A stretch of DNA of 64,000 nucleotides. Source: Tenodera sinensis (lineage: Eukaryota > Arthropoda > Insecta > Mantodea > Mantidae). Location: NCBI GenBank assembly GCA_030765045.1, contig CM060967.1, positions 144,460,251-144,524,250 on the forward strand, read 5' to 3'. Of the stretch, positions 1 through 10,345 are shown piece after piece (the first letter of the stretch is position 1; each line of letters opens with the position of its first letter). The notes under the pieces are model-generated. The model was not told the origin of the DNA. It searched no databases and was given only the letters and a program-made list of their open reading frames with translations. The translations under genes were made by a program, and so were the position numbers.

Positions 1-574
1 CTGTGTTCTGAGGTTTCCCTCTTCGAATTATTTCATGTATTTCAGCACCGAAGCGAGAGTCAGCCATATTGAACACTTGAATAGCGACTCTGTTACATCA
101 ACTTACGTCAGCTGTTTCTCAAACCTGATCATAACGTAAGAAAAGCAGAAGAGGTGATAACTAAAATTCAGAGGAGGTGATAATGAAATTTTTCGTGAAT
201 GAACGCTGTCATTGGTTGAAATTTGAAATTGTTATGCACATGATTGGTTGATTTCAACCAAGTCCCGTATGAGTGGAATAGTCATAAATATAACATGTAG
301 ATGTATTGCATAACGAAAATGTAAAATTGGCTCCATATCTATTAATGAGGTTTAACTTTAAACATGGCCATTTTTCTGCTGCCTGGTTGGGTGCGTTAAT
401 GGCAGTTCGAGTGCTAATGACAGTTCACTGCCAATTCCCACAGTATCAGTTGTAATAGTACTGTTACAAATTACACTTTTGGCAGTGAAATATGGAAAAT
501 ATTACAATAAAAATGAAGCTATTAACAGTGAAGCAAATTATGTATTAATATAAAAAAATATATAGGCAATAGGC

Positions 575-1010
575 TTCACGTATGTTGTATATGTGGTGTA
601 AGTTGTTAAATAACTAATCACCAACTAGTTTCATCAGAAATCGCGGGCATCTTCAGGATGACTTATGTTATTTAGGTCGCCATCATTACAAACGTTCTGT
701 GAGGTATCACTATTACCAACCACTGAAAACAAAACAGATTTGTTTCAATCGGCGCTATTTCAAAACTTATAACCAATCTCCATTTTTAAAAATGAATATA
801 TCTTCCCAAACCATAAAATCCATGGCTCCATTTAATTGATTTAATAATCTTACTTCTGGATTCGTTTCATGATTAAATGACACAGCTGATTTATCCATCT
901 GTTTATATTTAATATTTATAAAGTGGTCCTTCATTCTAGTTTTCAAACGACGTTTAGTTTTACCAATGTAAAACAAGCTTCTACCCTCAAAAAATAAAAC
1001 AAAATAATTG
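575..1010 (-). pseudogene. Penelope-like GIY-YIG relic, left arm
   Basis: On the minus strand, 976-767 encodes FYIGKTKRRLKTRMKDHFIN, then ...QMDKSAVSFNHETNPEVRLLNQLN, the GIY-YIG region of a Penelope-like element different from the one at 35-40 kb. It is a short C-terminal fragment followed by a 3' tail to about 575. It faces away from a second fragment of the same family starting near 1020, so the pair is head-to-head. Confidence 0.7.
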
Positions 1011-1019
1011 TAATTATAA

Positions 1020-1620
1020 ACATTTTATTTAATATCCTTGGGCTAATAATAACTTACACAAATTTTAAAGCACATGGAGTAACTTTGGGTCTTCAAAATA
1101 AATACATTACAAAATTTTGTTAATTTTTTCTAAAAATGATAAAATTCCAAATTATAGAAAGTCTGGCATTTATCAATTTAGCTGTTTGGACTGTGAAGAG
1201 GTTCACATTGGCAAAACAAAACATCCTTTAGAAATTAGAGTAAAGGAACATTTTAGAAATATTAAATATAAACAGATGGATAGATCAGCTGTGACGGATG
1301 ACTTTTGGTTATTTAATCATGAAATAAATCCAGAGGTTAAATAATTAAAACAATTAAATGCAACCATAAATTTAATGGTTTGGGAAAATATATTCAGTTT
1401 GAAAAATAGGGACCGCGTTATGAACTTTGAAATACTGCCGATTGATTCTGTTAACAAATTTGTTTTGTTTTCAGTGGTTGGTAATAGAGATCACAGAACG
1501 TTTGTAATGCTGGTGGCCAAAATAACATAAGTCTTCCTGAAGCTGTCAGAGATTTTAAATGAAACCAGTCGGTGATTAATTATTCAACAACTTGCACTAC
1601 ATATAAAAGACAAGGAAACC
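1020..1620 (+). pseudogene. Penelope-like GIY-YIG relic, right arm
   Basis: Positions 1117-1344 encode KSGIYQFSCLDCEEVHIGKTKHPLEIRVKEHF..., a GIY-YIG nuclease with the usual GIYQF/IGKTK spacing, broken by a stop after NPEVK. Sequence similarity continues to about 1620 (GTTGGTAATAGAGATCACAG, then CATAAGTCTTCCTGAAGCTG). It matches the left arm in reverse and the copy at 43.4 kb directly. This is an old, inactive fragment. Confidence 0.72.
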
Positions 1621-2018
1621 CATAGTCTCTATATATTTTATTATATTATGGAAAGTATGCTGATATAAAGGTTTTGACATTAGGCAGTTAAGGAAGGCCA
1701 AATGGCGTGTGGAATATACCAGTATTACTATCTCTTTCTACTTTTCATGTTTCAACTTAAAGCAAATGCACTATATGAGTAAACGCTGCCTCGGTGTATA
1801 TGCACTTTTATGTCTTTAAGAGACTCAACTCATGTAAATGGATTGGAGTAAAAATGTGTAAAATGACTTGCTTGTTTCCCTCGTTACTTTCTCTATTACG
1901 TGTAGTAAGGAGAGGAATTATTGTATTTCACTCAAAAATTCGATGTCGAGATCTCATCGGAAATATATGTTTTGAGGCCCCCTGACTCAAAAAGAAAAAC
2001 CATTTTAGAAAAAGGTCC

Positions 2019-2020
<2 letters not shown>

Positions 2021-2080
<60 letters not shown>
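2021..2080. repeat. (GT)30 microsatellite
   Basis: Uninterrupted GT run, left half of the core split by a SINE. Confidence 0.95.
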
Positions 2081-2081
<1 letters not shown>

Positions 2082-2083
<2 letters not shown>

Positions 2084-2321
2084 TAATTAACGTCCTCCAA
2101 CATTGTGTCATATCGGACGAATGAATGAAATGAAATGGGTGAAATGATGCTCAAATGAGCCCGAGGTCCATGGAGCTTTAAGTTACCCGACATTCGTCTT
2201 CTCAGGGTAGGGAAAACCCCGGAAAAAAACCTTACCCGGATAACTTACCCTAAGCGAGATTCGAACTCGCGACGTCTTGAACGTGAAGCAGACACGCTGA
2301 CCATCACGCTACCGAGGCGGG

Positions 2322-2323
<2 letters not shown>
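2082..2323 (-). mobile_element. tRNA-derived SINE, family A
   Basis: The minus strand starts CCCGCCTCGGTAGCGTGATG GTCAGCGTG (box A-like) and has GAGTTCGAATCTC (box B), followed by a body ending near GGACGTTAATTAA. It sits inside a GT array. Related copies: 15505-15668 and 55745-55925. Confidence 0.75.

Positions 2324-2390
<67 letters not shown>
2324..2390. repeat. (TG)n microsatellite
   Basis: About 33 TG units, right half of the split core, followed by CAGTCTGTGGACAGC as in copy 2 of the host repeat. Confidence 0.95.
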
Positions 2391-2391
<1 letters not shown>

Positions 2392-3773
2392 AGTCTGTGG
2401 ACAGCATAACTCGAAAACGAAAAGTCGGTCAAAAACCAAAGTTGATATTTAAGTTTAATATCTTCTAAGGATGTGCATGAAGATTTTGAGGAAGAATCTC
2501 CTAACCTATCCTTTACATGGAAAATTTTTCGAAGATTTTGAAGAAAATTCATCCATCCTAAACTACTCTTTACATGGAAAATTTTGATTTTATCGAAAAT
2601 AGCTCTATGATTTTGATTAAAATGTCATATGTTTAAGATATTTGTGTGACAAATGAAGCGTATATTTTGTATTTTCTAGCTATAACCTATGTAGTCCTGT
2701 TTTCTCCTGATGACTTTTGAATAACTCGTAAAGCTTAAGAGATAGACAAAATCTTACTGTACAAAAAATATAAATCTCCTTAAAACACAATTTATGTCCA
2801 AATGAATTATTTTTGTGGAGTGGACCATTTCGTAGATTCCTTGTTAGTTGTGTGGATTTTAGAATACTTAAACTTTCGTCAAATGGAAGTTCGTTATTCA
2901 TTTTTATACGTTAGCCGTGCAAAGAGAACGAAATTTGAAAGCTTTAAAAGATTTGACTATCGCTCAAAGCCTACTGTATTCCCATATTCCCCTTGCAACT
3001 ACAGGGAAATAAGCAATAAAATAATTTCTGCAAATGTTTATCTCAACTAACACGCAGAAGATATAGGAATAAGAGCTTGTAAGAATGGTTAGTAGAATAG
3101 TAGAGAAAGTCATGTGAGTGCAACACATCAGATTTTTTGAAAACTATTTTCCTCGATTTTATAAAAGCAGGTTCTACTGCAGAATAATGTTTTTATAACT
3201 CTATGTTTTGTATCATCTGTTTTTCCTTTGTTTTCATTGCCTTCAAATTTTATATTGGTAATGTTGTTCACACGAAAAATAAATAAAGAGGATGACGATA
3301 AGAGGTTTTATTCAAGCTTCTTTATGCGTATCAATAGTCTATTGATCACGCAACATTTGGTGCCGAAATCCGGGGTGGAATTATCCAAAGGTGTGTATAA
3401 CCACGGAAGGTACAGATTTCACGAAGAGAGAGTCACACAGCCGCAAACTTTCAGAATGCGATAGCATGGAATACCACTGAAGAACTACTGCGCAGACTCG
3501 CCTTTTGCCTGCACCAGCCTTAGGCAGAACGCGTATTGTGATTACCACTGTAATCGTGGCCTGGACTTGGAATAGCGCTGATTTCATGTCTCCTACCCCA
3601 AGCGTATGTTCTCTGTCAGGCAGTTTGCAGAACCTCATGTGCTGGTGTTTGTTCACCGGTGGCCTACACTTCGAAATCCAAAAAGACGGATGAAGGCGAA
3701 TGAAATGGAGGGAGAGGTAGTCGCGGAAAGTAAAATATCCAACCCAGCGTTCACCTAGTGACCAAGAAAAACT

Positions 3774-3875
3774 ATGGAAAACCTTTGGTTAGATTGTTCA
3801 GTCACCAGGGATCGAACCCTGGACTTCCCAAATGCGCCTCAAGCGTTAACGCCTGAGCCAACCCATTCGGTTATT
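3774..3875 (-). mobile_element. tRNA-like SINE head
   Basis: The minus strand has TTGGCTCAGGCGTTAACGCT (box A region) and CAGGGTTCGATCCCTGGTGA (box B). Body not delimited. Confidence 0.55.
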
Positions 3876-4009
3876 ACAATCTTCTTAGCCATGATCTGGA
3901 AAACAATTCGAGATTTCATCGCTTCAATCGTCCAACATCTCCATCTTAATTATTTCTAATTACCACAATTTTAATTTTACTTCATCTCAGTGATGTGTAT
4001 GACTCTGTG

Positions 4010-4560
4010 ACTATGACAAATTCCGGAGGTGGACTTAGCACCTCAACCGAAAAGCGATCTTTTGTGCCTATACCCCTGATGGGGCACCCCCTGGGAGGAT
4101 GGATGAGGCGAATGGATCCTAAGGGCGGCCGAAACGTTGCCATGACAGAACAAGTGGCTAGGTCCCTAAATGTTTCCAGTTTGAAGCACCTCGGTGGAGG
4201 CTGGTTCAGCCCAGTTCCTCTCCCAACACTTCAGGGGGGCGTGGGACTCGGAAACTGGCTCCCCTCCCCCTGGGGCTGTGCCATCGGAAATTAGTAGGTT
4301 CGCCTTCCAATCCTGAGGACGACATTTCCAGAGCTGTTGCCGTGACGCTTGCCGACGCTTCCAACCCTGAAAGAAGCCTAACGGGATGAACGGTAAAACG
4401 AAGTGATCAATGTAACGAAATGGAGGGACACGAATTTGGGAGGATATGGAAATCCTTCCCAGCAGTTGCCTGCCTACCCGGGGAAACCTTCGAAGAAACC
4501 CATGAATCAGGAAGGTTGGCGACAGACGTTATCACCTGAGCCATCCCTCTCGGCGATATT
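4010..4560 (-). mobile_element. SINE-like repeat, family B
   Basis: The tRNA-like head is at the high-coordinate end (GGATGGCTCAGGTGATAACG on the minus strand). The body includes GGGAAGGATTTCCATATCC and a GC-rich distal part. Homologous stretches lie at 7821-8350 (plus), 19236-19760 (minus) and 49840-50350 (minus), which define the family inside this window. Confidence 0.65.
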
Positions 4561-4744
4561 ATCACGATGGAACCCAAGGTAAATACTTAGTTTATAGTTG
4601 TTTACTGAAGGAAGGAAATAATATTGAGATTGACCTTAAAACATTTCTGAGAAAAGAAACACAAGCATGCATGAACATAAATTTGTGTTTCTCATTCATG
4701 TGTTAAACTTAAGTGCTAGTTTTATAGTTGGAATGTATTCAGTG

Positions 4745-5110
4745 TAAAAGTTGTGGAGTCGTCAAGAGTAAACAGTAATATTTTCTGTAGTAGTTGGCTA
4801 GTAGTTCCGGAAAACCCGGGTTCGATTCCCGGTACCAGCATGGGGATTTTTTCCTCGCTGGGAGGTCTGGCATGGGCTGCACTCAGCCGCGTCCCGAGAG
4901 GCCAATTGAGGAGCTACTTGAATAAAGATGTAGCGACCCCAGGTCGTGAAAGCCGCATAAGTGGCCGGGAGGGAACGAGTAGCTGACCACGTCACACCCT
5001 CCAGTACTGCACCCCACTCATGATACCTGTAGTGAGCAGAGGTGGGGGACGCAGCGGTTGGGCGATAAGCCTTGGCCCCCGACGGACTGTTCGCTAGGGG
5101 TTATTATATT
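4745..5110 (+). mobile_element. tRNA-derived SINE, family C
   Basis: GTTGGCTAGTAGTTCCGGAA, box B GGGTTCGATTCCCGG, then a GC-rich body (CTGGCATGGGCTGCACTCAG...CCAGTACTGCACC...GATAAGCC) and a TATTATATTATTATG tail. A diverged copy lies at 56400-56660. Confidence 0.7.
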
Positions 5111-5652
5111 ATTATGATTGGTTAGTAACGACATATTTATCAAATTAATTTAAAATAATTGGTAAATTTGTGTATTCTTGCGATCTTTTCAGTAGTCAGA
5201 AGTGCGAGTAAACACATTTCAAAGAATCTTCTAGTCGGATTTTGGTTGCAATTTATGGCCAATGTATTAAATGTCCTTAAAGTGCTCAATTTAGTCTTTG
5301 AAACTGGCCATGTTTGATGTCTTATCTCCAAATATATCGCAATTTGTAGTATAGGTTTCAGACGTAGAATTGTTGGGTTTCTGCGTGGCATGCAATAGTG
5401 TGTCATATTTTGGCATTTTCATAATTTTAATTAGGTTTTAACGTCCAGTAAACATGGGAGTAAATGCACATTTGAGTTACTTGACAATGATCTGCATGGA
5501 TTTTGAAATGTTATCTGTATACCTTGTCAACCGTGACGATTCAATAACAATCCATTCATTCTTATGCCTTTGCTCTTTGAAATCTCATCATATGATGGAT
5601 TTAGTCTGATCTTAGTCACAGTCGTACCGCCATTGAGAAGCTCCCAACTTAC

Positions 5653-5847
5653 CCTTATTGTCCTCATGTGCTCCTTCTTGGCAGCTCTCGAGTGGCCGCA
5701 CAGTTTCCGATGGAGCCACTGCAGGAAATACCAGAGGCTCTTTGGAGTGGGGATGATGTTGAATGGGGGTGGAACAGTACCTCCTTCCTCGAAATAGCTG
5801 ATCCACAATTTGCTGCGAGCAAACTTCCATTCCACGTCTGCTCTCTC
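5653..5847 (-). CDS. Trpgamma: TRPC-type channel exon (TRP box, C-terminal tail start)
   Basis: This is the last visible exon. After a CTATACAG acceptor it reads ERADVEWKFARSKLWISYFE, then EGGTVPPPFNIIPTPKS, and ends ...HSRAAKKEHMRTIR at a GTAAGT donor. EWKFAR is the TRP box that couples the S6 gate to cytoplasmic regulation. The proline-rich PPPFNIIPTPKS follows, as in TRPC channels, and a basic stretch (RAAKKEHMR) could bind calmodulin or lipids (inference). It has 195 nt in phase 0 on both sides. The rest of the tail must be on exons at lower coordinates, but none was recognised in positions 1-5652, so they probably lie beyond the left edge. Confidence 0.92.
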
Positions 5848-6230
5848 CTGTATAGGAATAAAATAATGGCAAACATTGTTAGTTGATGTTAGTTTTACTT
5901 GTTGGATGTCAATTGTTTGAGCAGTAGTGGGCAAAATTATGCAATGATTTTTTACTCGATACCACGTCAAGCCACTTGAAACCCAGAATTATGCCTAAGT
6001 TATTAAAATGACAACGTATTTGCTGCTTCCGTTAAAGAAATATGACAGCTGCACAATATATATTTTTGGGAGGGTACAGTATTTGGAGAAATAATTTGAT
6101 CTACATGAAAATAACCGGCAAATAACGAAAGTACGCCCAGCGTTTGCTTTAAATTTCCCAAGAGTGAGATGACAATAGAATGACGTTAAGCCAGCGTTCT
6201 GAAGCATAGGGATTCAGTATACTTAGTCAC

Positions 6231-6288
6231 TATACAGATATCCCAAAATTAGACCGGTCTTTTCGGTCTAATTTTGGGACACTGTATA
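6231..6288. repeat. Near-perfect hairpin of two fused transposon ends
   Basis: Arms 6241-6256 and 6264-6279 (TCCCAAAATTAGACCG and its complement) are perfect, with a 7-base loop. Imperfect pairing extends outward to TATACAG at 6231 and CTGTATA at 6288. The sequence TATACAG...CCCAAAA looks like a Tc1/mariner terminal repeat, so this may be two ends joined after loss of the interior. Confidence 0.65.
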
Positions 6289-7189
6289 TCGCTTAATCCT
6301 TTCCTAGGCGTGGGGAGTAAACAGAAATCACGAGTAACCTTACCTGTAAGAATGCTTTTCACCTAAGGGTTGGCTGAATGGTCGACCAAGGCAGACGAGT
6401 CATCTGACTAACATGCCATGGCAGAATGATGGTTGGACTGGTAATCCCAACAATCTTGGTGCACCCTTTTTCGTTTCTCAGCACCAACAGGAGTAGTATG
6501 TGAAGTGTTACATATTACAAGTGTTTTTGTGTTTGTGTTGAGATGAGTACCTACAGATTACAGAAACAGAGAAGCCGGTTCGATTCTCGATAACCGATAA
6601 AGCAACAAGTCTACTTACTGAAGAGGAATTAAGCGAAGTTGAAGAATGATTGGATATTCTCAATGAAGACTTTCAGACGAAACCACAAATCCAATGAGCT
6701 ACCACATGACAACAAAAAATCACTATATTTCTGTAATGTACCTTGAGGATGTTAATCTTGGGGAAATTTATCCAAATTTAATAATTTTCTCTGACGAGAC
6801 ATTTATGGCTGGTTTTGATGCACCATAAACCCAATTTTGCGCACGAAAATCCACTTCATGAGGGATGTAATGCATGGATATGTTAAGGATGATAGAGCTA
6901 ATAACGGAAATTCTTCAGTAGCTATGGTGAAATATCGCCAGTAGGTTCGAGTGAGATTTATAAATTCTTCAGTAAAATCCCAATTTACCCGATTTTACTC
7001 AAAACGGCTGTACCATTGTTGCTACAAGAAAATGGTTTCTATTTATTACCTTTAGGACAGTTTGTAAAGTTATATAATATATAAAAGTGACAACGTTAAT
7101 GGAATGCACTTTCCAGACAGTTTAACGCACATCTTTCACCAAACTATGCAAATTACAATCAATTGTAGTCGTGTTTTGCGCTTTTAAGG

Positions 7190-7420
7190 GTCTCAACAAA
7201 AAACGTTGTAATAGGGGAAATTATAATTGGAATTGGAGATCGTTAAATCATATACATTATGCTCAACCGAACTAACAGAAGTAATGAATGTTGCCACTGA
7301 GGTCTCCCGCTGGAACGAAATGCCGGTGACGTTTTGGTCTCTTTGTTGAATTTGTGTCGCATTTGTCGATAGCGTTGTCAAACCACGTGTATTACAATTA
7401 TAGTGGCAAAAGGAACATCG
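7190..7420 (-). repeat. Dispersed repeat shared with 29.5 kb, with possible transposase N-terminus upstream
   Basis: On the minus strand TTTTGCCACTATAATTGTAA, CGCTATCGACAAATGCGACA, TTCGTTCCAGCGGGAGACCT and GGCAACATTCATTACTTCTG align with 29505-29685. Just upstream (7530-7410) the minus strand encodes MAGKFTNPEYVKTIKF, similar in style to the start of arthropod transposases, but it cannot be followed further. Confidence 0.55.
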
Positions 7421-7820
7421 CGAAACGCAAGCTGCTTCGCAATTAACTGTTGAAACATTTTATAAATTGTATTTTTGTTTACAAATTTAATCGTTTTCAC
7501 GTATTCGGGGTTTGTGAATTTTCCAGCCATCTACTGAGACTATAAAACAGAAAGTAACAGTAATGGCATTCTCGCACCAGGTTTTAAATAACTGACTTAA
7601 AATGCCATCGCGTATACGGCTGCAAATTTAATTCTGAAAATTTATGAGGTTATGATAAATAGTAAGGGATTCTTCTTCTTATGTTCTGTTTCACAGATTA
7701 GCCCGGTCAACTCGTTCTGGCCTTAATGCCATTTTTAACTGGCCGTCGTATGCCACTCTTTCCTTTGGTTTGTATAGCAAGACCATGTTTTGAATTTTTA
7801 TTAAGGAGTAGCAAATAGTT

Positions 7821-8350
7821 GTGGCTGAGCGAGATTGCTTGCATTCGGGAGGTCCTTGTTTCAATTTCCGTGGCTGGCTTTCCTGGCCCACAGGTATTTT
7901 CAGGGGGTTTCCCCGGGTCGCCAGGCGAATGCTGGGAAGGATAATTACACCCCCCCCCCCAAATTTCCTTTCCTTCCATTTCACTTTAACATTTCATTCA
8001 CCGATCATCCCGTTGGTACTTTCAGGGACGCGAGTGTCAGCGAAGGTGCAGATGCAGCTTAGCAGAGATGATATGTCCTTTGTAAATTAATCTCTCCGTC
8101 TCTAGATGTCGATGGTTTCGGGAGGCCGCGTATGGGAGCATTGGACCCACCACGGTCCCCCTGTGTCGACACGGAAGACGTCTATGAGTCGTCAAACTTA
8201 GTAAACCTTAGGGACCTCTGCCGATGTCTACGTCACTAGTCTGGATCTGGCAGCTCCGTGCCTACTCTCGCCTACTCTCACCTCATCCTTCCTTCCGGGG
8301 GTGTCCCCTAGGGAGCATAGGTATAATAAGCACACCTTAGGTACCGAAGC
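7821..8350 (+). mobile_element. SINE-like repeat, family B
   Basis: Head TGGCTGAGCGAGATTGCTTG, then GGTCGCCAGGCGAATGCTGG GAAGGATAA, a C10 run at 7951-7960, and the GC-rich distal block ending GTGTCCCCTAGGGAGCATAG. Confidence 0.65.
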
Positions 8351-8884
8351 CCCTCCGTATCTCTGCTATTCCTATTCCTCCTAAGGAGATATGGGTCAGT
8401 AACCCTTTCTGTAGCCCATGTAGGAATTGCGAGGTGCATGGTCCCAGGATCCAGATTAAATGAGTTTCATGTACGCTGCAACTTGAAAAGGGAAGTGTAT
8501 AATACAATCTTGCATACTAAAAGAAGTTCAAGAATATATCAGCAGAGGAACTGCTCTATTTTGTATGCTGAACTGAATTCGTGAAATACGATTTTTAAAA
8601 CGGGCCAGAGCTGTATAGAAGCAGCAGGAGGATATTTAAAACTGCTTTGTTAAAATAATTTCTACTTATGCACCCACCGAAAGGGAAGGGTGAGGTGAGA
8701 GGTGAAGGAGATCAGCTGAAGAGGCAGGGCAGCAGAGGTCAGGGTACCTATACTTTTCAGATATGGAGTACTGGAGGCAGCTCATACAACCTGCTTCCCT
8801 TCCTCCTGCAGAACACCTCAGACCTTCAAACAGCCAAGCAGCTCAAGTGAAATGACCTCCAGAATGCCAGTCACACGTACTACA

Positions 8885-9150
8885 TCTCCTCCGTGGTCTA
8901 GAGGTAACATGCTAGTCCCTGGTTCTTGAGGTCACGGGTTCAACTCCGGCGGGGGGTAAAAATCTTCAGCATGGCTTTCTTCGGAAGCGAAATGAAGCCG
9001 GTTGTCACGTATTGTAAAAGAACCTCATGCCTGATAAAGAGGCCTCTAAACAAAATAACTAGTCTTTCATGCTCAATATAGAATGGTACGTTAGAACCAG
9101 AGCTGTTAAAGAGCGTCTATAAATAAAGGAAAGGGGAAAAAAAAACAAAA
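8885..9150 (+). mobile_element. tRNA-derived SINE, family D
   Basis: TCCTCCGTGGTCTAGAGGTA ACATGC (box A), ACGGGTTCAACTCCGGCGG (box B), then a body with CTTCGGAAGCGAAATGAAGCC and GAGGCCTCTAAACAAAATAA. Ends in an A-rich tail near 9140. Single copy in the window. Confidence 0.65.
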
Positions 9151-10129
9151 AACCGCTCCCTTTGCTGGGGGAATAAAACATCTGACTGTTACTGTCAGAC
9201 CCGCCATGCAACAGGCCAACTTGTACGTGAAAAACATTGTATCAGTTCCACTAATTATAGTCTAATTTATACGAGCACTCCCTTCAACACCATTTGTATC
9301 CAGCTATTCGGCTCAACCGATCAGAATCTCTGCATGTCATGTCTGTCGTGCAGAATAATGAAAACAATCGAACATATTTGGTAAACAATAGAACATATTT
9401 CGTACATACCAAATGTGACTCATCGTTTTAACTTACTCCACACAATGAAAGGGTGGCTGATGCGACTAATATTAAACATTATGAAAGCGGTTCTGCGAAG
9501 ACTATCTTGCTTTCCACAAAATTGTTAACCATTACAGGTAAAAATGATGTTGAATATCACGTATGCATTATTACTTTAATACTAAATTTTCTGATAATAT
9601 TAGGTTACTTTGTTTCACCGGCCTGGAAATCGCAAAGGATGGTTTAAACATAGATAAAGCTAGAGGTGCAGACTAACTGAGGGGCGCCCGCAACCGGAGC
9701 ACAGCAACACATGTACTGTCTGACCACCAGAAGGCCTTCTTAGGTATGAAACACCAAGGCATCTGACACAACCCTAGTTGACCGTCTAGGAATACCGAGC
9801 GGTTGATTCAAGAGGTAACGCTTGGGACTCGAGCTCGATTCCCAGTCATCAACCAAGTCTACCAGAAGTTTTTTAGCACAATGTGACGCAGTCGGCACTC
9901 AAAAGAGCGCGGCCTGACGACAATGGAGCGGTCAGAACGGTCAAAGCGGCCGTTCCGTACCGTTCTAGAAACTGTTCACGTGGCGGGTTCATTCAGGAGA
10001 AGTTACGAGAAAAGGTGTGTTTTCCAGAGAATTCGCCGGCATTTCACCTGGACTACAAAAGTGAATTGGCGAGGGAAGCTAGGTTTTTGACGTAGAGCGA
10101 AACAGTTGTTGAGAGAGCTTTAAGTGAAC

Positions 10130-10345
10130 CAGCTTAGTGAGTGTATCGTCGGAACTAGTTGTTTGTGAGGCAAAGGGAAAGAGAGAAATAGAACTATGAG
10201 CAGTGAAGTCTGTGCTAAGATCAAGAGAGAAAAGAACAGCTGTGAGTTGCAAGGTTAGACGAACTTTAGATTGTGTTAACGACTATAAAATACAGAACTG
10301 TGTTTTGTGCTTCAGTTTTAGAAGAAAAATAAAGAGACACTGCCT
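10130..10345 (+). repeat. LTR-like or leader repeat, copy 1
   Basis: Purine-rich stretch with GAACAGCTGTGAGTTGCAAG, AGATTGTGTTAACGACTATA and GAACTGTGTTTTGTGCTTCA GTTTTAGAAGAAAAATAAAG. It aligns in order with 31590-31700, suggesting an LTR or leader of one retrotransposon family. No coding part is seen. Confidence 0.4.

Larger units (their letters stand above)
1904..3130 (+). repeat. GT-cored interspersed repeat, copy 1
   Basis: The unit shares TTCGATGTCGAGATCTCATC, TGTTTTGAGGCCCC and TTTTTAGAAAAAGGTCC-like blocks, then a GT array, then GTGGACAGCATAACTCGAAA and a long AT-rich tail ending near GTAGAGAAAGTCATGTGAGT. It matches 26450-27345. Here the GT array is split by a SINE (2082-2323). Element class unknown; no coding capacity seen. 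Confidence 0.75.
1..5652. other. Downstream intron of the channel gene
   Basis: The TRP-box exon ends in a proper donor, so this stretch is intron. It holds the relic Penelope pair (575-1620), the GT-cored repeat split by a SINE (1904-3130) and SINE copies at 3.77, 4.0-4.56 and 4.75-5.1 kb. Positions 1-570, 3130-3770 and 5110-5650 show nothing nameable; no further channel exon was recognised. Confidence 0.6.

Noticed and set aside
2245..2552. Frames rich in Thr-His
   Set aside because: They come from the TG/CA microsatellite.
5527..5652. Continuation of the TRP-box exon (VSWELLNGGTTVTKIR...)
   Set aside because: It lies after a GTAAGT donor and is unlike the conserved channel tail, so it is intron.
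6600..6900. Possible mariner relic (IIFSDETFMAGFDAP)
   Set aside because: The motif is suggestive of the first catalytic Asp block, but no neighbouring block could be followed. Too weak to annotate.
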